From Clostridia bacterium (GTDB taxonomy: Bacteria; Bacillota; Clostridia; Oscillospirales; CAG-272): a stretch of 34,275 nt of DNA. The DNA is taken from the NCBI GenBank assembly GCA_017540175.1, contig JAFYBN010000105.1:1-34275 (forward strand), read 5' to 3'. Position numbers and translations under genes: made by a program. The notes beneath the pieces were generated by a model. The model worked only from the letters and a program-made list of their open reading frames with translations. It did no database searches and was not told where the DNA came from. Shown piece by piece: positions 15,608 to 23,753 of the stretch (its first letter is position 1; each line of letters starts with the position of its first letter).

Positions 15608-17556
15608 TGAAGAAACCGGACAAGAAAGAAGAACTCCGGGCGGAAAACGCGACGCCTTCGGAGATGAAACCCGAAAAGAAGAAAAAGGACGGGGAAGAGG
15701 AAGAACCTACCGCCGACGAGCTCCGTCAAATGATGAAAAAGAACAATTCCGAGGTGCGCGGGCCTGGCGCGGGACGCATGATCCGCGAGAAGCCGAAGAA
15801 CTTCGGAAAGACCGTCGGCAAGCTGCTGCGCTATATCGGCAAGAGCAAATGGCTCGTTCTGCTCATCATGGTCACCACGATCGTCTCTTCGGTGCTCAGC
15901 TCCATCGGGCCGCGCCTGCAGGGCAACGCGATCAACACCATGCACATGAACGAGGCGACGCAGCACGTTGATGTGGATTTCGACACCCTTGTGCGGACCC
16001 TCGTCACGATGGGGATCGTCTATCTCGCCGGGGCGCTGATGCAGCTCTTTCAGGGCTTCGCCTCCGCGAAGATCTCCCAGACCACCGTTTACACCCTGCG
16101 TCAGGATCTCTTCCGCAAGATCTCCCATCTCCCGATTTCCTATACTGACACGCATCCCTCCGGCGACATCATGTCCCGCATGACCAACGACGTGGACAAC
16201 GTGTCAAACGCCATCTCCGGCTCCCTGACCTCTTTGATCTCCGCCGTTCTGACGCTGGTTCTCTCCCTGTACTGGCTCCTGCGGTATGACTGGCGCATCG
16301 TTCTCGTGACCCTTATCACGATTCCCCTCACGGTTTTCCTTTCCATGAAGCTTTCCGCCTTCATGCGCAAGTATTTCGTGCGCCGTCAGGTCCTGCTCGG
16401 CAAGATGAACGCACAGGTGGAGGAAATGGTCACCGGGTACAAAACCGTCATGGCATACGGCAAGGAGGAGGACGCGTGCGGTGAGTTCGCTGAAATCAGC
16501 GAGGATTTCCGCAAATGCTCCATTAAAGCCAACCTCTGGGGCGGCGTCATGGGCCCGGTCAACAACATCATCAACAACATCAACTATTTGCTGGTAGCCG
16601 CGTACGGCGCGTATCTGGCGATGAAGGGAGACATCAATCCCGGCGACATCCAGGCGATTCTGCAGTACTCCCGCCAGCTCACCTTCCCGATCAACCAGAT
16701 CGCGAACCAGTACGCGTCCCTGCTCACCGCCGTCGCGGGCGCGGAGCGCGTCTTCGCCATCCTCGAGACCCCGGACGAGGTCGACGAAGGCAAGTCCGAC
16801 ATGAACGTCGACGATATCCGGGGTGAGATCGAATTCAGCCACATCAACTTCTCCTATATCCCCGGCAAGCAGGTGATCCACGATTTCAACCTGAAGGTGA
16901 GTCCCGGACAGAAGATCGCGCTCGTCGGCGCGACCGGCTCCGGCAAGACGACCGTCGTCAACCTGCTCACGCGCTTCTACGACGTGGACAGCGGGGAAAT
17001 CACGGTGGACGGCGTGAACATCAACGACATCCCGAAAAACACGCTCCGTTCGGCGATCGGCATCGTGCTTCAGGATACCGTTTTGTTCCGCGACACCATC
17101 GGCAACAACATCCGCTACGGCAGGCAGGACGCGACCGACGAGGAGCTCGATCAGGCCGCGGACATGTCGGAATCGGACGAGTTCATCAACCGTCTCCCCG
17201 AGCGCTACGAAACCGTGCTTGCGGAGGGCGGCAGCAATCTCTCCCAGGGTCAGCGCCAGCTGCTCGCCATCGCGCGCGCCGTGCTCGCCGATCCGAAGAT
17301 CCTGATCCTCGACGAGGCGACCTCCTCCGTTGATACGAGAACGGAAATGCACATCCAGCAGGCGATGGTCGCGCTCATGAAGAACCGCACAAGCCTCATC
17401 ATCGCGCACCGCCTCTCCACCATCCGCGACGCCGACGCCATCGTCGTCATGAAGGACGGCAGGGTCATGGAGGTCGGCAGCCACGACGAGCTTCTCGCGA
17501 AGCGGGGCGTGTATTACGATCTCTACCAGACCCAGTTCGCGGGCTTTGAGACCTGA
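15607..17556 (+). CDS. ABC exporter half-transporter, catalytic subunit of a heterodimer
   Basis: A 649-residue half-transporter with a highly charged ~65-residue N-terminal extension, six membrane helices and an ATPase domain. Walker A GATGSGKT begins at residue 441, Walker B ILILDEATSSVD holds the catalytic Glu570, and the switch His601 lies in IIAHRLST. Its signature is LSQGQRQL (545-552), with Gln where Gly is usual. That altered signature completes the degenerate site formed with the partner, while the partner's LSGGQ completes this subunit's catalytic site. The ATG overlaps the upstream stop (ATGA) and GGAGGAG is present. The operon ends in a hairpin terminator 20-55 nt downstream. The substrate is unknown. 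Confidence 0.93.
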   Translation: MKKPDKKEELRAENATPSEMKPEKKKKDGEEEEPTADELRQMMKKNNSEVRGPGAGRMIREKPKNFGKTVGKLLRYIGKSKWLVLLIMVTTIVSSVLSSIGPRLQGNAINTMHMNEATQHVDVDFDTLVRTLVTMGIVYLAGALMQLFQGFASAKISQTTVYTLRQDLFRKISHLPISYTDTHPSGDIMSRMTNDVDNVSNAISGSLTSLISAVLTLVLSLYWLLRYDWRIVLVTLITIPLTVFLSMKLSAFMRKYFVRRQVLLGKMNAQVEEMVTGYKTVMAYGKEEDACGEFAEISEDFRKCSIKANLWGGVMGPVNNIINNINYLLVAAYGAYLAMKGDINPGDIQAILQYSRQLTFPINQIANQYASLLTAVAGAERVFAILETPDEVDEGKSDMNVDDIRGEIEFSHINFSYIPGKQVIHDFNLKVSPGQKIALVGATGSGKTTVVNLLTRFYDVDSGEITVDGVNINDIPKNTLRSAIGIVLQDTVLFRDTIGNNIRYGRQDATDEELDQAADMSESDEFINRLPERYETVLAEGGSNLSQGQRQLLAIARAVLADPKILILDEATSSVDTRTEMHIQQAMVALMKNRTSLIIAHRLSTIRDADAIVVMKDGRVMEVGSHDELLAKRGVYYDLYQTQFAGFET

Positions 17557-17574
17557 GAAATTGAAAAAAACGGG

Positions 17575-17610
17575 AAAAACCGAACGGGACGCGCTCTCGT
17601 CCGGTTTTTT
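17575..17610 (+). terminator. Terminator of the marR-ABC exporter operon
   Basis: AAAAACCG-A-ACG (from 17575) pairs with CGT-C-CGGTTTTT (to 17609), one mismatch, ending in a run of six T. This is a standard intrinsic terminator. Confidence 0.85.
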
Positions 17611-17713
17611 CGTCGGATGCCGGAAAATTATGAAAAAACTTTTGAAACAGCGGAACAATTCCCCCGCCCGCGTCGTCTAATCGGCAGAAACAGAAAAACG
17701 GAGGGATATATCA

Positions 17714-19837
17714 ATGAAAAGAATCCTGATTTTGATGCTGGCTGCTTTGTTGCTCGTCACGTCCTGCGGCTCGAAGACCCCGGCCGATCCGGGAACGACC
17801 GTCACAGAGGACCCGGCATCCGTTCCCGCGAACAACGGCAGCGGAGAAGAGAAGCCCGGAGATGTGACCGAGCCCGGAGAAACGACTGAGCCGGTCGGAG
17901 CGGTTGAACCCGGGAAAACGAACGATCCCGCCGGAAGCGGGAAGGATATCGTCACGCCCGCGAAGAGCGTGGAGATGAAGAGCCCGAAAAACTACGAGGA
18001 GCTTTATAAGCTCGTCAACTCCTATTCCTACGGCTATCACGGCGGCATGCGCTACACCGACGACGTGGCGGTCGATCTGGCAGTCGAGGAGGAGGCTATG
18101 GAAGCGCCCGCCGCAGCACCGGCCGAAGCGTCCTTCGGCGCGAAGAACGCCGGAGCTGTGGCGGAGCAGTCGTACGCCGCTGAGTCCGGGGATTATTCCG
18201 AAACCAACGCGCAGGTGAAGGGAATCGACGAAGGCGACATCGTCAAGACGGACGGCAAGTACATCTATGTCCTGAAGGACCGCCGGCTCATCATCCTTTC
18301 GGCGGCGGGAGAAAACACCGAAGTGCTGTCCGATACCGAAATCGCTGAGGACAATACGAACGATTACTACGAATACCCCTATCTTTACGACAAATCGGTC
18401 GATGAGTACGGCGAAGCCTACGAAAGCCAGTATCCAACCGAAATGTACGTGCAGAACGGCACGCTTGCCGTGATCATGAACTGCTCCTCGTGGTACAGCG
18501 GCTACGTGGACAGCATGTGGCGGTATGAGGATCACACCTATACCCTCGTCGCGTTCTACGACGTGAGCGACCCGTATAATCCCGTCAAGTTTGCCGAACG
18601 CGGTCAGGACGGCTATTATCAGACGAGCCGCCTCAAGGACGGCAAGCTCTATCTGATGACGAACTATTACATCTACCGTTACTGGGATTACGAAGAAAAG
18701 GATTATGAGGACTATGTTCCCGAGCTCTACGACGACGGTTCGCGCAGGCTGATTGCCGCCGACTGCATCGTTTACCCGAATCAGATCGAGAGCACGAACT
18801 ACACCGTGATCACCCGCCTGTCGATGGAAGACGGCGCGCGCGAGGATGATCTGAGCGTGCTCGGCACGGGTTCGACCTTCTACATGAGCCCGAACTACCT
18901 CTATCTCGCCGATACCCGCTATTTCGAGGAAGAGATTTCGCGGCGTCAGGAAAGCGTCTACACCGTGACGGAGTGGAAGAGCGGGAACAAGACGGACTTT
19001 GTCAAAATCTCCTTTGAAGGCGACATCCAGGTCGAAGCGACCGGCTCGATCTATGGCAGCCTCCTGAACCAGTTCTCCATGGACGAGTACGACGGAAAGC
19101 TCCGCGTCGTCACGACCGACTGGAACAACGGCTATTCGATCTACGAGGACGAGGAATTCGGCTTCCGCAACTGGAAATACAACGATTCAAAGCAGACGAA
19201 CGGACTCTACGTCTTCGACGAAAACCTGAACGTGATCGGCGCGCTCACCGATCTGGCGGAGGACGAACGGGTCTATTCCGTCCGCTTTGACGGCGAGGTC
19301 GGCTACTTCGTGACCTTCCGTCAGGTCGACCCGCTCTTCACGGTCAATCTGAGCGATCCCTATGACCCGAGGATCATGAGCGAGCTGAAGATCCCCGGCT
19401 TCTCGAACTACCTGCATCCCTATGCCGACGGCCTGCTCTTCGGTCTCGGCCAGAACGCGGACGAGGAGACCGGACGCACGGAGGGCATGAAGCTCTCGAT
19501 GTTCGACGTGTCCAATCCCTACGACGTCTTCGAACGCGACAAGCTCTCCCTCGATCTCACCTATTCCGAGGCGCTGTACAACCACAAGGCGATCCTCGTC
19601 GCGCCGAACAAGGGACTCATCGGCTTCCCGTCGACCAACGGCTACGTGCTCTACGGCTATTCCGCCGACCGCGGCTTTTATCTCCTGCACGAAGTGACGA
19701 TCAACGACAGCGAATGGTGGTGGAACTCCAATTCCCGCGGCCTCTACGTCGGCGACACGATCTACATCGTCACCTCCGAATTCACTGTCGCGATCGACAT
19801 GAATACGGGCGACCTGCTCGCGAGAGTGAGATACTGA
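17714..19837 (+). CDS. Lipoprotein with a beta-propeller domain (PF09826-like)
   Basis: A 707-residue exported lipoprotein: signal MKRILILMLAALLLVTSC with lipobox Cys18, then a ~100-residue linker rich in Pro, Thr, Glu and Gly, then a large beta-propeller. The motif SETNAQVKGIDEGDIVKTDG near residue 160 is the signature start of the secreted beta-propeller family (Beta_propel, PF09826). The domain is very rich in Tyr, Trp, Asp and Glu, with blade-like repeats (SRLKDGKLYLMTNYY; YDGKLRVVTTDW). The start has GGAGG 8 nt upstream. It stands alone between two terminators. Its function is not known; a surface binding role is a guess. Confidence 0.85.
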   Translation: MKRILILMLAALLLVTSCGSKTPADPGTTVTEDPASVPANNGSGEEKPGDVTEPGETTEPVGAVEPGKTNDPAGSGKDIVTPAKSVEMKSPKNYEELYKLVNSYSYGYHGGMRYTDDVAVDLAVEEEAMEAPAAAPAEASFGAKNAGAVAEQSYAAESGDYSETNAQVKGIDEGDIVKTDGKYIYVLKDRRLIILSAAGENTEVLSDTEIAEDNTNDYYEYPYLYDKSVDEYGEAYESQYPTEMYVQNGTLAVIMNCSSWYSGYVDSMWRYEDHTYTLVAFYDVSDPYNPVKFAERGQDGYYQTSRLKDGKLYLMTNYYIYRYWDYEEKDYEDYVPELYDDGSRRLIAADCIVYPNQIESTNYTVITRLSMEDGAREDDLSVLGTGSTFYMSPNYLYLADTRYFEEEISRRQESVYTVTEWKSGNKTDFVKISFEGDIQVEATGSIYGSLLNQFSMDEYDGKLRVVTTDWNNGYSIYEDEEFGFRNWKYNDSKQTNGLYVFDENLNVIGALTDLAEDERVYSVRFDGEVGYFVTFRQVDPLFTVNLSDPYDPRIMSELKIPGFSNYLHPYADGLLFGLGQNADEETGRTEGMKLSMFDVSNPYDVFERDKLSLDLTYSEALYNHKAILVAPNKGLIGFPSTNGYVLYGYSADRGFYLLHEVTINDSEWWWNSNSRGLYVGDTIYIVTSEFTVAIDMNTGDLLARVRY

Positions 19838-19879
19838 TCCGCCGTCGGAGAAGACCCACAGCGAATCCGTAAACATCGC

Positions 19880-19910
19880 GGACCCGGAGATTTTCTTCGG
19901 GTCCTTTTTT
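19880..19910 (+). terminator. Terminator of the beta-propeller lipoprotein gene
   Basis: GGACCCG (19880-19886) and CGGGTCC (19898-19904) form a perfect 7-bp stem, followed by six T residues. Confidence 0.9.
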
Positions 19911-19919
19911 CGTTATGGG

Positions 19920-19948
19920 TGGACAAAACGTGAGTTCTGCGGTATAAT
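19920..19948 (+). promoter_or_regulatory. Promoter of the rRNA methyltransferase gene
   Basis: TGGACA (19920-19925), a 17-bp spacer and TATAAT (19943-19948). The -10 box contains the upstream in-frame ATG at 19947, which rules that ATG out as the start. Confidence 0.8.
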
Positions 19949-19982
19949 GAAAAAAACTGTATGTCAAAACGGAGTGACGGAC

Positions 19983-21125
19983 ATGAAGGATGAGAAAAGA
20001 AGCTGTCCGTACGCGGGCAAATGCGGCGCGTGCCAGACCCTGAACCTCGATTACGAATCGGAGCTTTCGATGAAAATGAAGCGCCTGATCCCCCTCCTCG
20101 GACGTTTCGGTCATGTCGACGAGATCCTCGGCGCCGAGAACCCGATCCATTACCGCAACAAGGCGCAGTATCTCTTTTCCTTCAACGGCGGGAGGATCAA
20201 TTTCGGGCTCTACCGCGCGTCGGACGGCGGCATTGTGCATGTCGAACGGTGCCTCATGGAGGACCCGGAGCTCTACTCCCTCGCGCGGTGCGTGCGCAGA
20301 CTGCTTGAGGACTTCGGCGTGAAGGTCTGGGACGGACGGCGGGGATCCCTCCGTCACGTTCTCGCCCGCAAGGGCTTTTCGACGGGCGAGCTTCTCTGCG
20401 CGCTCGTGACAAGGGACGGCGTGACCGACGGGGTGAGATCGCTCGCGAAAGAGCTCGTGAAGCGGTTCCCGAAGCTCGTTTCGGTTTCCGTGATCGTCAA
20501 CGATTCCGATATCCCGCTCTGGACGGAGGGGGAGGAATACGTGCTTCACGGAGAGGGCGCGTTCACGGACGAGCTCTGCGGCCTCACCTTCCGCGTCCCG
20601 ACCAAGGCGTTTTATCAGATCAATCCCGCGCAGACCGAAAAGCTCTATGAGATCGCCGCGGAGCTCGCGGGGATCGGGAGCGAAGACCGCGTCCTCGACG
20701 CCTTCTGCGGCATCGGCACGGTCGGCATCACCGCAGCGAAAAACGGCTGCGCATCGCTCGAAGGCTTCGACGTCAGCCCGGACGCGATCCGGGCCGCCGG
20801 CGAAAACGCGCGGGCGAACGGTGTCAAAAAATCGCACTATCAGGTGAGAAAGGACGCGTCCTTTCTCGTCGGAGCGGGGAAGTTCGACGTGATTTTCGCC
20901 GACCCGCCACGCGCGGGCTGTTCCCGCTCCTTCCTGGAAGCGGTAAAGAACGCCGCGCCTGATCGGTTCGTTTATATCTCCTGCAATCCCGATACCCTCG
21001 CCCGCGACCTCGCGATCCTGAAACCGGCGTTTCAGGTGAAGAAGATCCGGCCGGTGGACCTCTTCCCGGGGACGGAGCATGTGGAGACAGTCGCTGCGTT
21101 GACCCGAGCCCGGGTGGGTAAATGA
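19983..21125 (+). CDS. rlmCD: 23S rRNA (uracil-5-)-methyltransferase, RlmCD/RumA type
   Basis: Transfers a methyl group from S-adenosylmethionine to C5 of specific 23S rRNA uridines. The 380-residue protein has four cysteines for a 4Fe-4S cluster (Cys8, Cys14, Cys17 in CPYAGKCGACQ, and Cys90), the cofactor motif VLDAFCGIGTVG, DPPRAGCS, and the catalytic Cys334 in YISCNPDT. It lacks the N-terminal TRAM RNA-binding domain of the longer members. The ATG at 19983 has GGAG 8 nt upstream; the earlier ATG lies inside the promoter. The closing residues HVETVAALTRARVGK are encoded by a 50-nt stretch that recurs downstream. The 3' end of this gene is a known mobile-element integration site in streptococci. 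The gene itself appears intact. Confidence 0.93.
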   Translation: MKDEKRSCPYAGKCGACQTLNLDYESELSMKMKRLIPLLGRFGHVDEILGAENPIHYRNKAQYLFSFNGGRINFGLYRASDGGIVHVERCLMEDPELYSLARCVRRLLEDFGVKVWDGRRGSLRHVLARKGFSTGELLCALVTRDGVTDGVRSLAKELVKRFPKLVSVSVIVNDSDIPLWTEGEEYVLHGEGAFTDELCGLTFRVPTKAFYQINPAQTEKLYEIAAELAGIGSEDRVLDAFCGIGTVGITAAKNGCASLEGFDVSPDAIRAAGENARANGVKKSHYQVRKDASFLVGAGKFDVIFADPPRAGCSRSFLEAVKNAAPDRFVYISCNPDTLARDLAILKPAFQVKKIRPVDLFPGTEHVETVAALTRARVGK

Positions 21126-21127
21126 TC
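21078..21127 (+). repeat. Methyltransferase-tail repeat, copy A (native 3' end)
   Basis: The last 50 nt of the methyltransferase gene through its stop codon (frame HVETVAALTRARVGK-stop). By hand count it matches copy B at 36 of 50 positions and copy C at 34 of 50, without gaps. The first 25 nt match copy B at 23 positions. Confidence 0.75.
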
Positions 21128-21185
21128 GTGATTTTTCAGTCTCAGGTTTGGAATTGCAATAGGATCATGTAAGGAGGTATGTATA

Positions 21186-22346
21186 TTGGCACAGATACAG
21201 GATTTCATCATTCGGGATGGCGTTTTGAGGAAATATACAGGTACCGGCGGAGACGTTGTTGTACCGGATGAAGTACAGGCAATCGGAGATGTCTTCCAGG
21301 GAAACTCCGCTTTGACGGGCATTGTGCTTCCGGATACGATACAAGCGTTGGATGAATTTGCATTTGCAAACTGCGTTTCATTACGACACGTCAGATTGCC
21401 TGAGAACGCAGACGCGTTGCCGCCAATGGCTTTCTATAATTGCAAAAGTCTTCGGGAAATCGATTGGCCCGAATCCGTGCAGAAGATTCGGCAATACTGC
21501 TTCTTTCATTGCGAGTCCTTGCGTCAGGTGAATATACCGCGGGTTGGGATCATTGATAAGGCCGCTTTTTCCGGCTGCAGGAGTCTGTCTGCGATTTCAT
21601 TTTCGCCAGTCTTGCAGCGCATCGGTGTTCGATCGTTTTATGAATGTGAAGGATTAAGTGAGGTGATTATTCCACAAGGGGTTGAGAGCATCGGAGAGAA
21701 GGCTTTTGCTGGATGTATAAAGCTTAAGCATGTCTCGATCCCAAAGAGTGTACGCCGGATGGGCAAAAGCGTGTTTGCGGATTGTCCGGCTCTGTCCGTG
21801 GAAAGACTTGAATGGGCGGAGCACACGGACGAGGAAAAGATGGATCTGCTCAACAGAAAAGACTATCCTCTTTGTCTTGACCAAAACGACGATAGACCGG
21901 TTTATAATGAAGTATGCCGACGGGAGCGTGTCGAGCGCGGTTTCTGTGAAAGGGACTGGGCAAATATGACGGAGTTTATTCCCGCTTTGCTGGCGGATAT
22001 GCTTCAAGAGTTTTCTGAATTGCACTATGCAGCTCCCGAACACATGACCCATGAGCAGTGGGACAGTATTTTGAGGGAGATGGCGCAGCACTTCCGGAAC
22101 GCAGCAGAGCTGAGCCGGACGGACCTGTCGGACGGTATACTGCAGTCAATCATACCGCAAATACTCGAAAAACCGAGCCTCAAAGGCGCCTTGGAAAGCT
22201 TCCCGCCGGAAATGACAGAAGCTTGGCGGGAAAACAGACTGAGCAACTTAAGCAAGTCTTATGCGATCATGAATAAACTCGCCGACCAGGAAATGCGCGC
22301 CGGTTTTGATATGCTTAAAGAATATATCTGGATGCTTTGGGACTGA
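21186..22346 (+). CDS. BspA-like leucine-rich repeat protein
   Basis: A 386-residue protein. Residues ~20-200 are BspA-type (LRR_5) repeats of about 23 residues with the pattern I...AF..C.SL..V.LP, seen at AFANCVSLRHVRLPE, AFYNCKSLREIDWPE, AFSGCRSLSAISFSP and AFAGCIKLKHVSIPK. The ~180-residue C-terminal part is helical and unrecognised. There is no signal peptide or membrane anchor, so it may stay in the cytoplasm. The start is TTG at 21186, supported by AAGGAGG 8 nt upstream; no better ATG exists in frame. It is flanked by copies A and B of the methyltransferase-tail repeat. Its base composition is more A+T-rich than the genes before it, suggesting later arrival. Confidence 0.8.
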   Translation: MAQIQDFIIRDGVLRKYTGTGGDVVVPDEVQAIGDVFQGNSALTGIVLPDTIQALDEFAFANCVSLRHVRLPENADALPPMAFYNCKSLREIDWPESVQKIRQYCFFHCESLRQVNIPRVGIIDKAAFSGCRSLSAISFSPVLQRIGVRSFYECEGLSEVIIPQGVESIGEKAFAGCIKLKHVSIPKSVRRMGKSVFADCPALSVERLEWAEHTDEEKMDLLNRKDYPLCLDQNDDRPVYNEVCRRERVERGFCERDWANMTEFIPALLADMLQEFSELHYAAPEHMTHEQWDSILREMAQHFRNAAELSRTDLSDGILQSIIPQILEKPSLKGALESFPPEMTEAWRENRLSNLSKSYAIMNKLADQEMRAGFDMLKEYIWMLWD

Positions 22347-22483
22347 ATCGATGCTTGCTGACTTTGTCGGGTCGTAAAGATATGTTCCCGGAGCCAAAAG
22401 GGCGAACAGAAACGTGAATGTGTTCCTCACCGCGATTTTGCGAACCGTCGCGAAAGATGACGATCTGTTTCATTTCCTTGTGC

Positions 22484-22533
22484 CATATGGAAACAGTCGC
22501 TGCGTTGAATCGTGCCGGATCGAGAGAATCATT
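22484..22533 (+). repeat. Methyltransferase-tail repeat, copy B
   Basis: A 50-nt ungapped relative of the methyltransferase 3' end; in that frame it reads HMETVAALNRAGSRESF. It lies in the otherwise gene-free gap between the LRR gene and the DUF6273 gene. The bases just before it (TTTCATTTCCTTGTGC) nearly match those before copy D. Confidence 0.75.
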
Positions 22534-22578
22534 TTGATATCAAGCAAAAAACCAGGAAATCGAAGGAGGTGAAATGAA

Positions 22579-23229
22579 ATGTTATTCAAGCGACTATTTG
22601 GGAAAAAACAGCATACGGGCAAGGTTGATCAAAATAAAATACAGCATACTGAGCTTATACAAAAGCTTGAGTACGGTACATCACTGCAAATCGGACAAAT
22701 TGTTTCATTTGGACATTATTATCAAAGTAAAGACAATGATAAACCTGAGAATATAGAATGGATAGTATTGGATAGAAGTCATAATTCTTATCTGTTAATT
22801 AGTACATATGCATTGGATTCAGTATGTTTTCACCCTCATTATACCCACTGGAAAGACAGTTACTTGCGTAAATGGTTAAATGGAGTTTTTTTGGATCACG
22901 CGTTCTCTACGGAAGAGCAGTCTCATATAAAGAGGCGCATCCTTCCGGACAATGGTCCGGGGATGGACCAAGTGTTTTTGTTAAGCATTGACGAAGCAAA
23001 ACGGTATTTCCGCTCAGATCAGGACAGGCAATGTAAACCAACATGGGTTGCGCTTATGAATGGTTCCGGAGAAGATAAATCCGGAAACTGTTGGTGGTGG
23101 TTGAGATCTCCTGCCAGGGACATAGAATCCACTTCATACGTTTGGAATGATGGTTCTATTCAAGATAATGATGTTGTGATCTATTGCGACCCTCGTGGGG
23201 TTCGGCCTGCTGTGTGGGTTGACTTATAG
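22579..23229 (+). CDS. DUF6273 domain-containing protein
   Basis: A 216-residue protein matching the DUF6273 pattern: EWIVLDRSHNSYLLISTYALD near residue 60, a WKDSYLRKWLN...AFSTEEQ segment near 93, WWWLRSPA near 170 and the closing GVRPAVWVDL. Such domains are common in clostridial proteins of unknown function and resemble the sulfatase-modifying/C-type-lectin-like folds. No signal peptide is visible. The ATG at 22579 has AAGGAGGTG at a suitable distance. The DNA is A+T-rich compared with the chromosome-like genes upstream, and the gene sits between tail-repeat copies B and C. After its TAG stop the same frame stays open for 88 more codons. Confidence 0.82.
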   Translation: MLFKRLFGKKQHTGKVDQNKIQHTELIQKLEYGTSLQIGQIVSFGHYYQSKDNDKPENIEWIVLDRSHNSYLLISTYALDSVCFHPHYTHWKDSYLRKWLNGVFLDHAFSTEEQSHIKRRILPDNGPGMDQVFLLSIDEAKRYFRSDQDRQCKPTWVALMNGSGEDKSGNCWWWLRSPARDIESTSYVWNDGSIQDNDVVIYCDPRGVRPAVWVDL

Positions 23230-23496
23230 AGAAAAGGTATTGATTCAGCTATAGCTCAAAACACCATTAAAAGAACAGTCAATAAGAACTATCATCAAAT
23301 TCCTGCAAGAAACGTATGGGATGACGAAGAAATCAGGCAAAGAAGTTACTTGATTGTTTTTTCAAATTCCGAATTGATCGACTTTTGTAATCAGGTAATA
23401 ATACACACAGAAGATGAAAAGCAGAGCCACCTTCAAAAACGAATCGGAGCTCTGCTTTCGTCCTGTACCGTTTGGGGATCATCTTTTCGATTGTGA
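23230..23496 (+). other. Open frame directly following the DUF6273 stop, possible relic
   Basis: The frame of the DUF6273 gene continues without a stop from 23230 to the TGA at 23494-23496 (88 codons). It has no good start codon or ribosome site. The predicted sequence (for example KRTVNKNYHQIPARNVWDD) looks protein-like, but I recognise no family. It may be a decayed C-terminal extension or part of another broken gene, or chance. From here to 23753 no intact gene is seen, only a hairpin, a promoter and a structured leader. Confidence 0.3.
23418..23458 (+). terminator. Terminator after the DUF6273 unit
   Basis: AAAGCAGAGC (23418-23427) and GCTCTGCTTT (23449-23458) form a perfect 10-bp stem. 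The T-run is short and lies partly in the stem, so it may work in both directions. Confidence 0.6.
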
Positions 23497-23524
23497 CTTC
23501 TTTGCAAACAATGCTCAATAGCTC

Positions 23525-23553
23525 TTGAAAAACCCATCGGATTCATGTATACT
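23525..23553 (+). promoter_or_regulatory. Promoter of the beta-helix adhesin gene
   Basis: TTGAAA (23525-23530), a 17-bp spacer and TATACT (23548-23553). The start codon is about 200 nt further on, leaving a long leader RNA. Confidence 0.65.
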
Positions 23554-23655
23554 TTTATATTATGAGATTGTATGTGTCCCTTGCTTGATCGAATGCTGTT
23601 CATCCCATAACTGCGGCTTCCGGGGATACAGGAAACGGGAATTATCTGCAAAGGA

Positions 23656-23725
23656 GCACTTGTCTATACATCACTCCGTCGGTCCGGGTCCAACCCGGTC
23701 TGAAGTGCGCTGTTTTGCTTTTTCC
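23656..23725 (+). promoter_or_regulatory. Structured leader RNA with terminator-like end upstream of the adhesin
   Basis: Nested dyads: outer GCACTT (23656-23661) with AAGTGC (23703-23708), inner CCGGGT (23684-23689) with ACCCGG (23693-23698). A T-rich stretch (23710-23724) follows directly. This is the shape of an attenuator or a riboswitch expression platform, about 30 nt before the ribosome site. I could not match it to a named riboswitch class. Confidence 0.45.
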
Positions 23726-23753
23726 GGCTGAAATACACAATGGAGGAACGAAC

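Noticed and set aside
23227-23229. In-frame TAG in the DUF6273 gene as a sign of stop-codon recoding
   Set aside because: Another gene in the window (lipoprotein, 29882) also ends normally in TAG, and no gene with internal TAG codons inside a conserved domain was seen.
23570-23720. Cyclic-di-GMP riboswitch in the adhesin leader
   Set aside because: The leader has nested stems but I could not find the conserved core or tetraloop features of either known c-di-GMP class.
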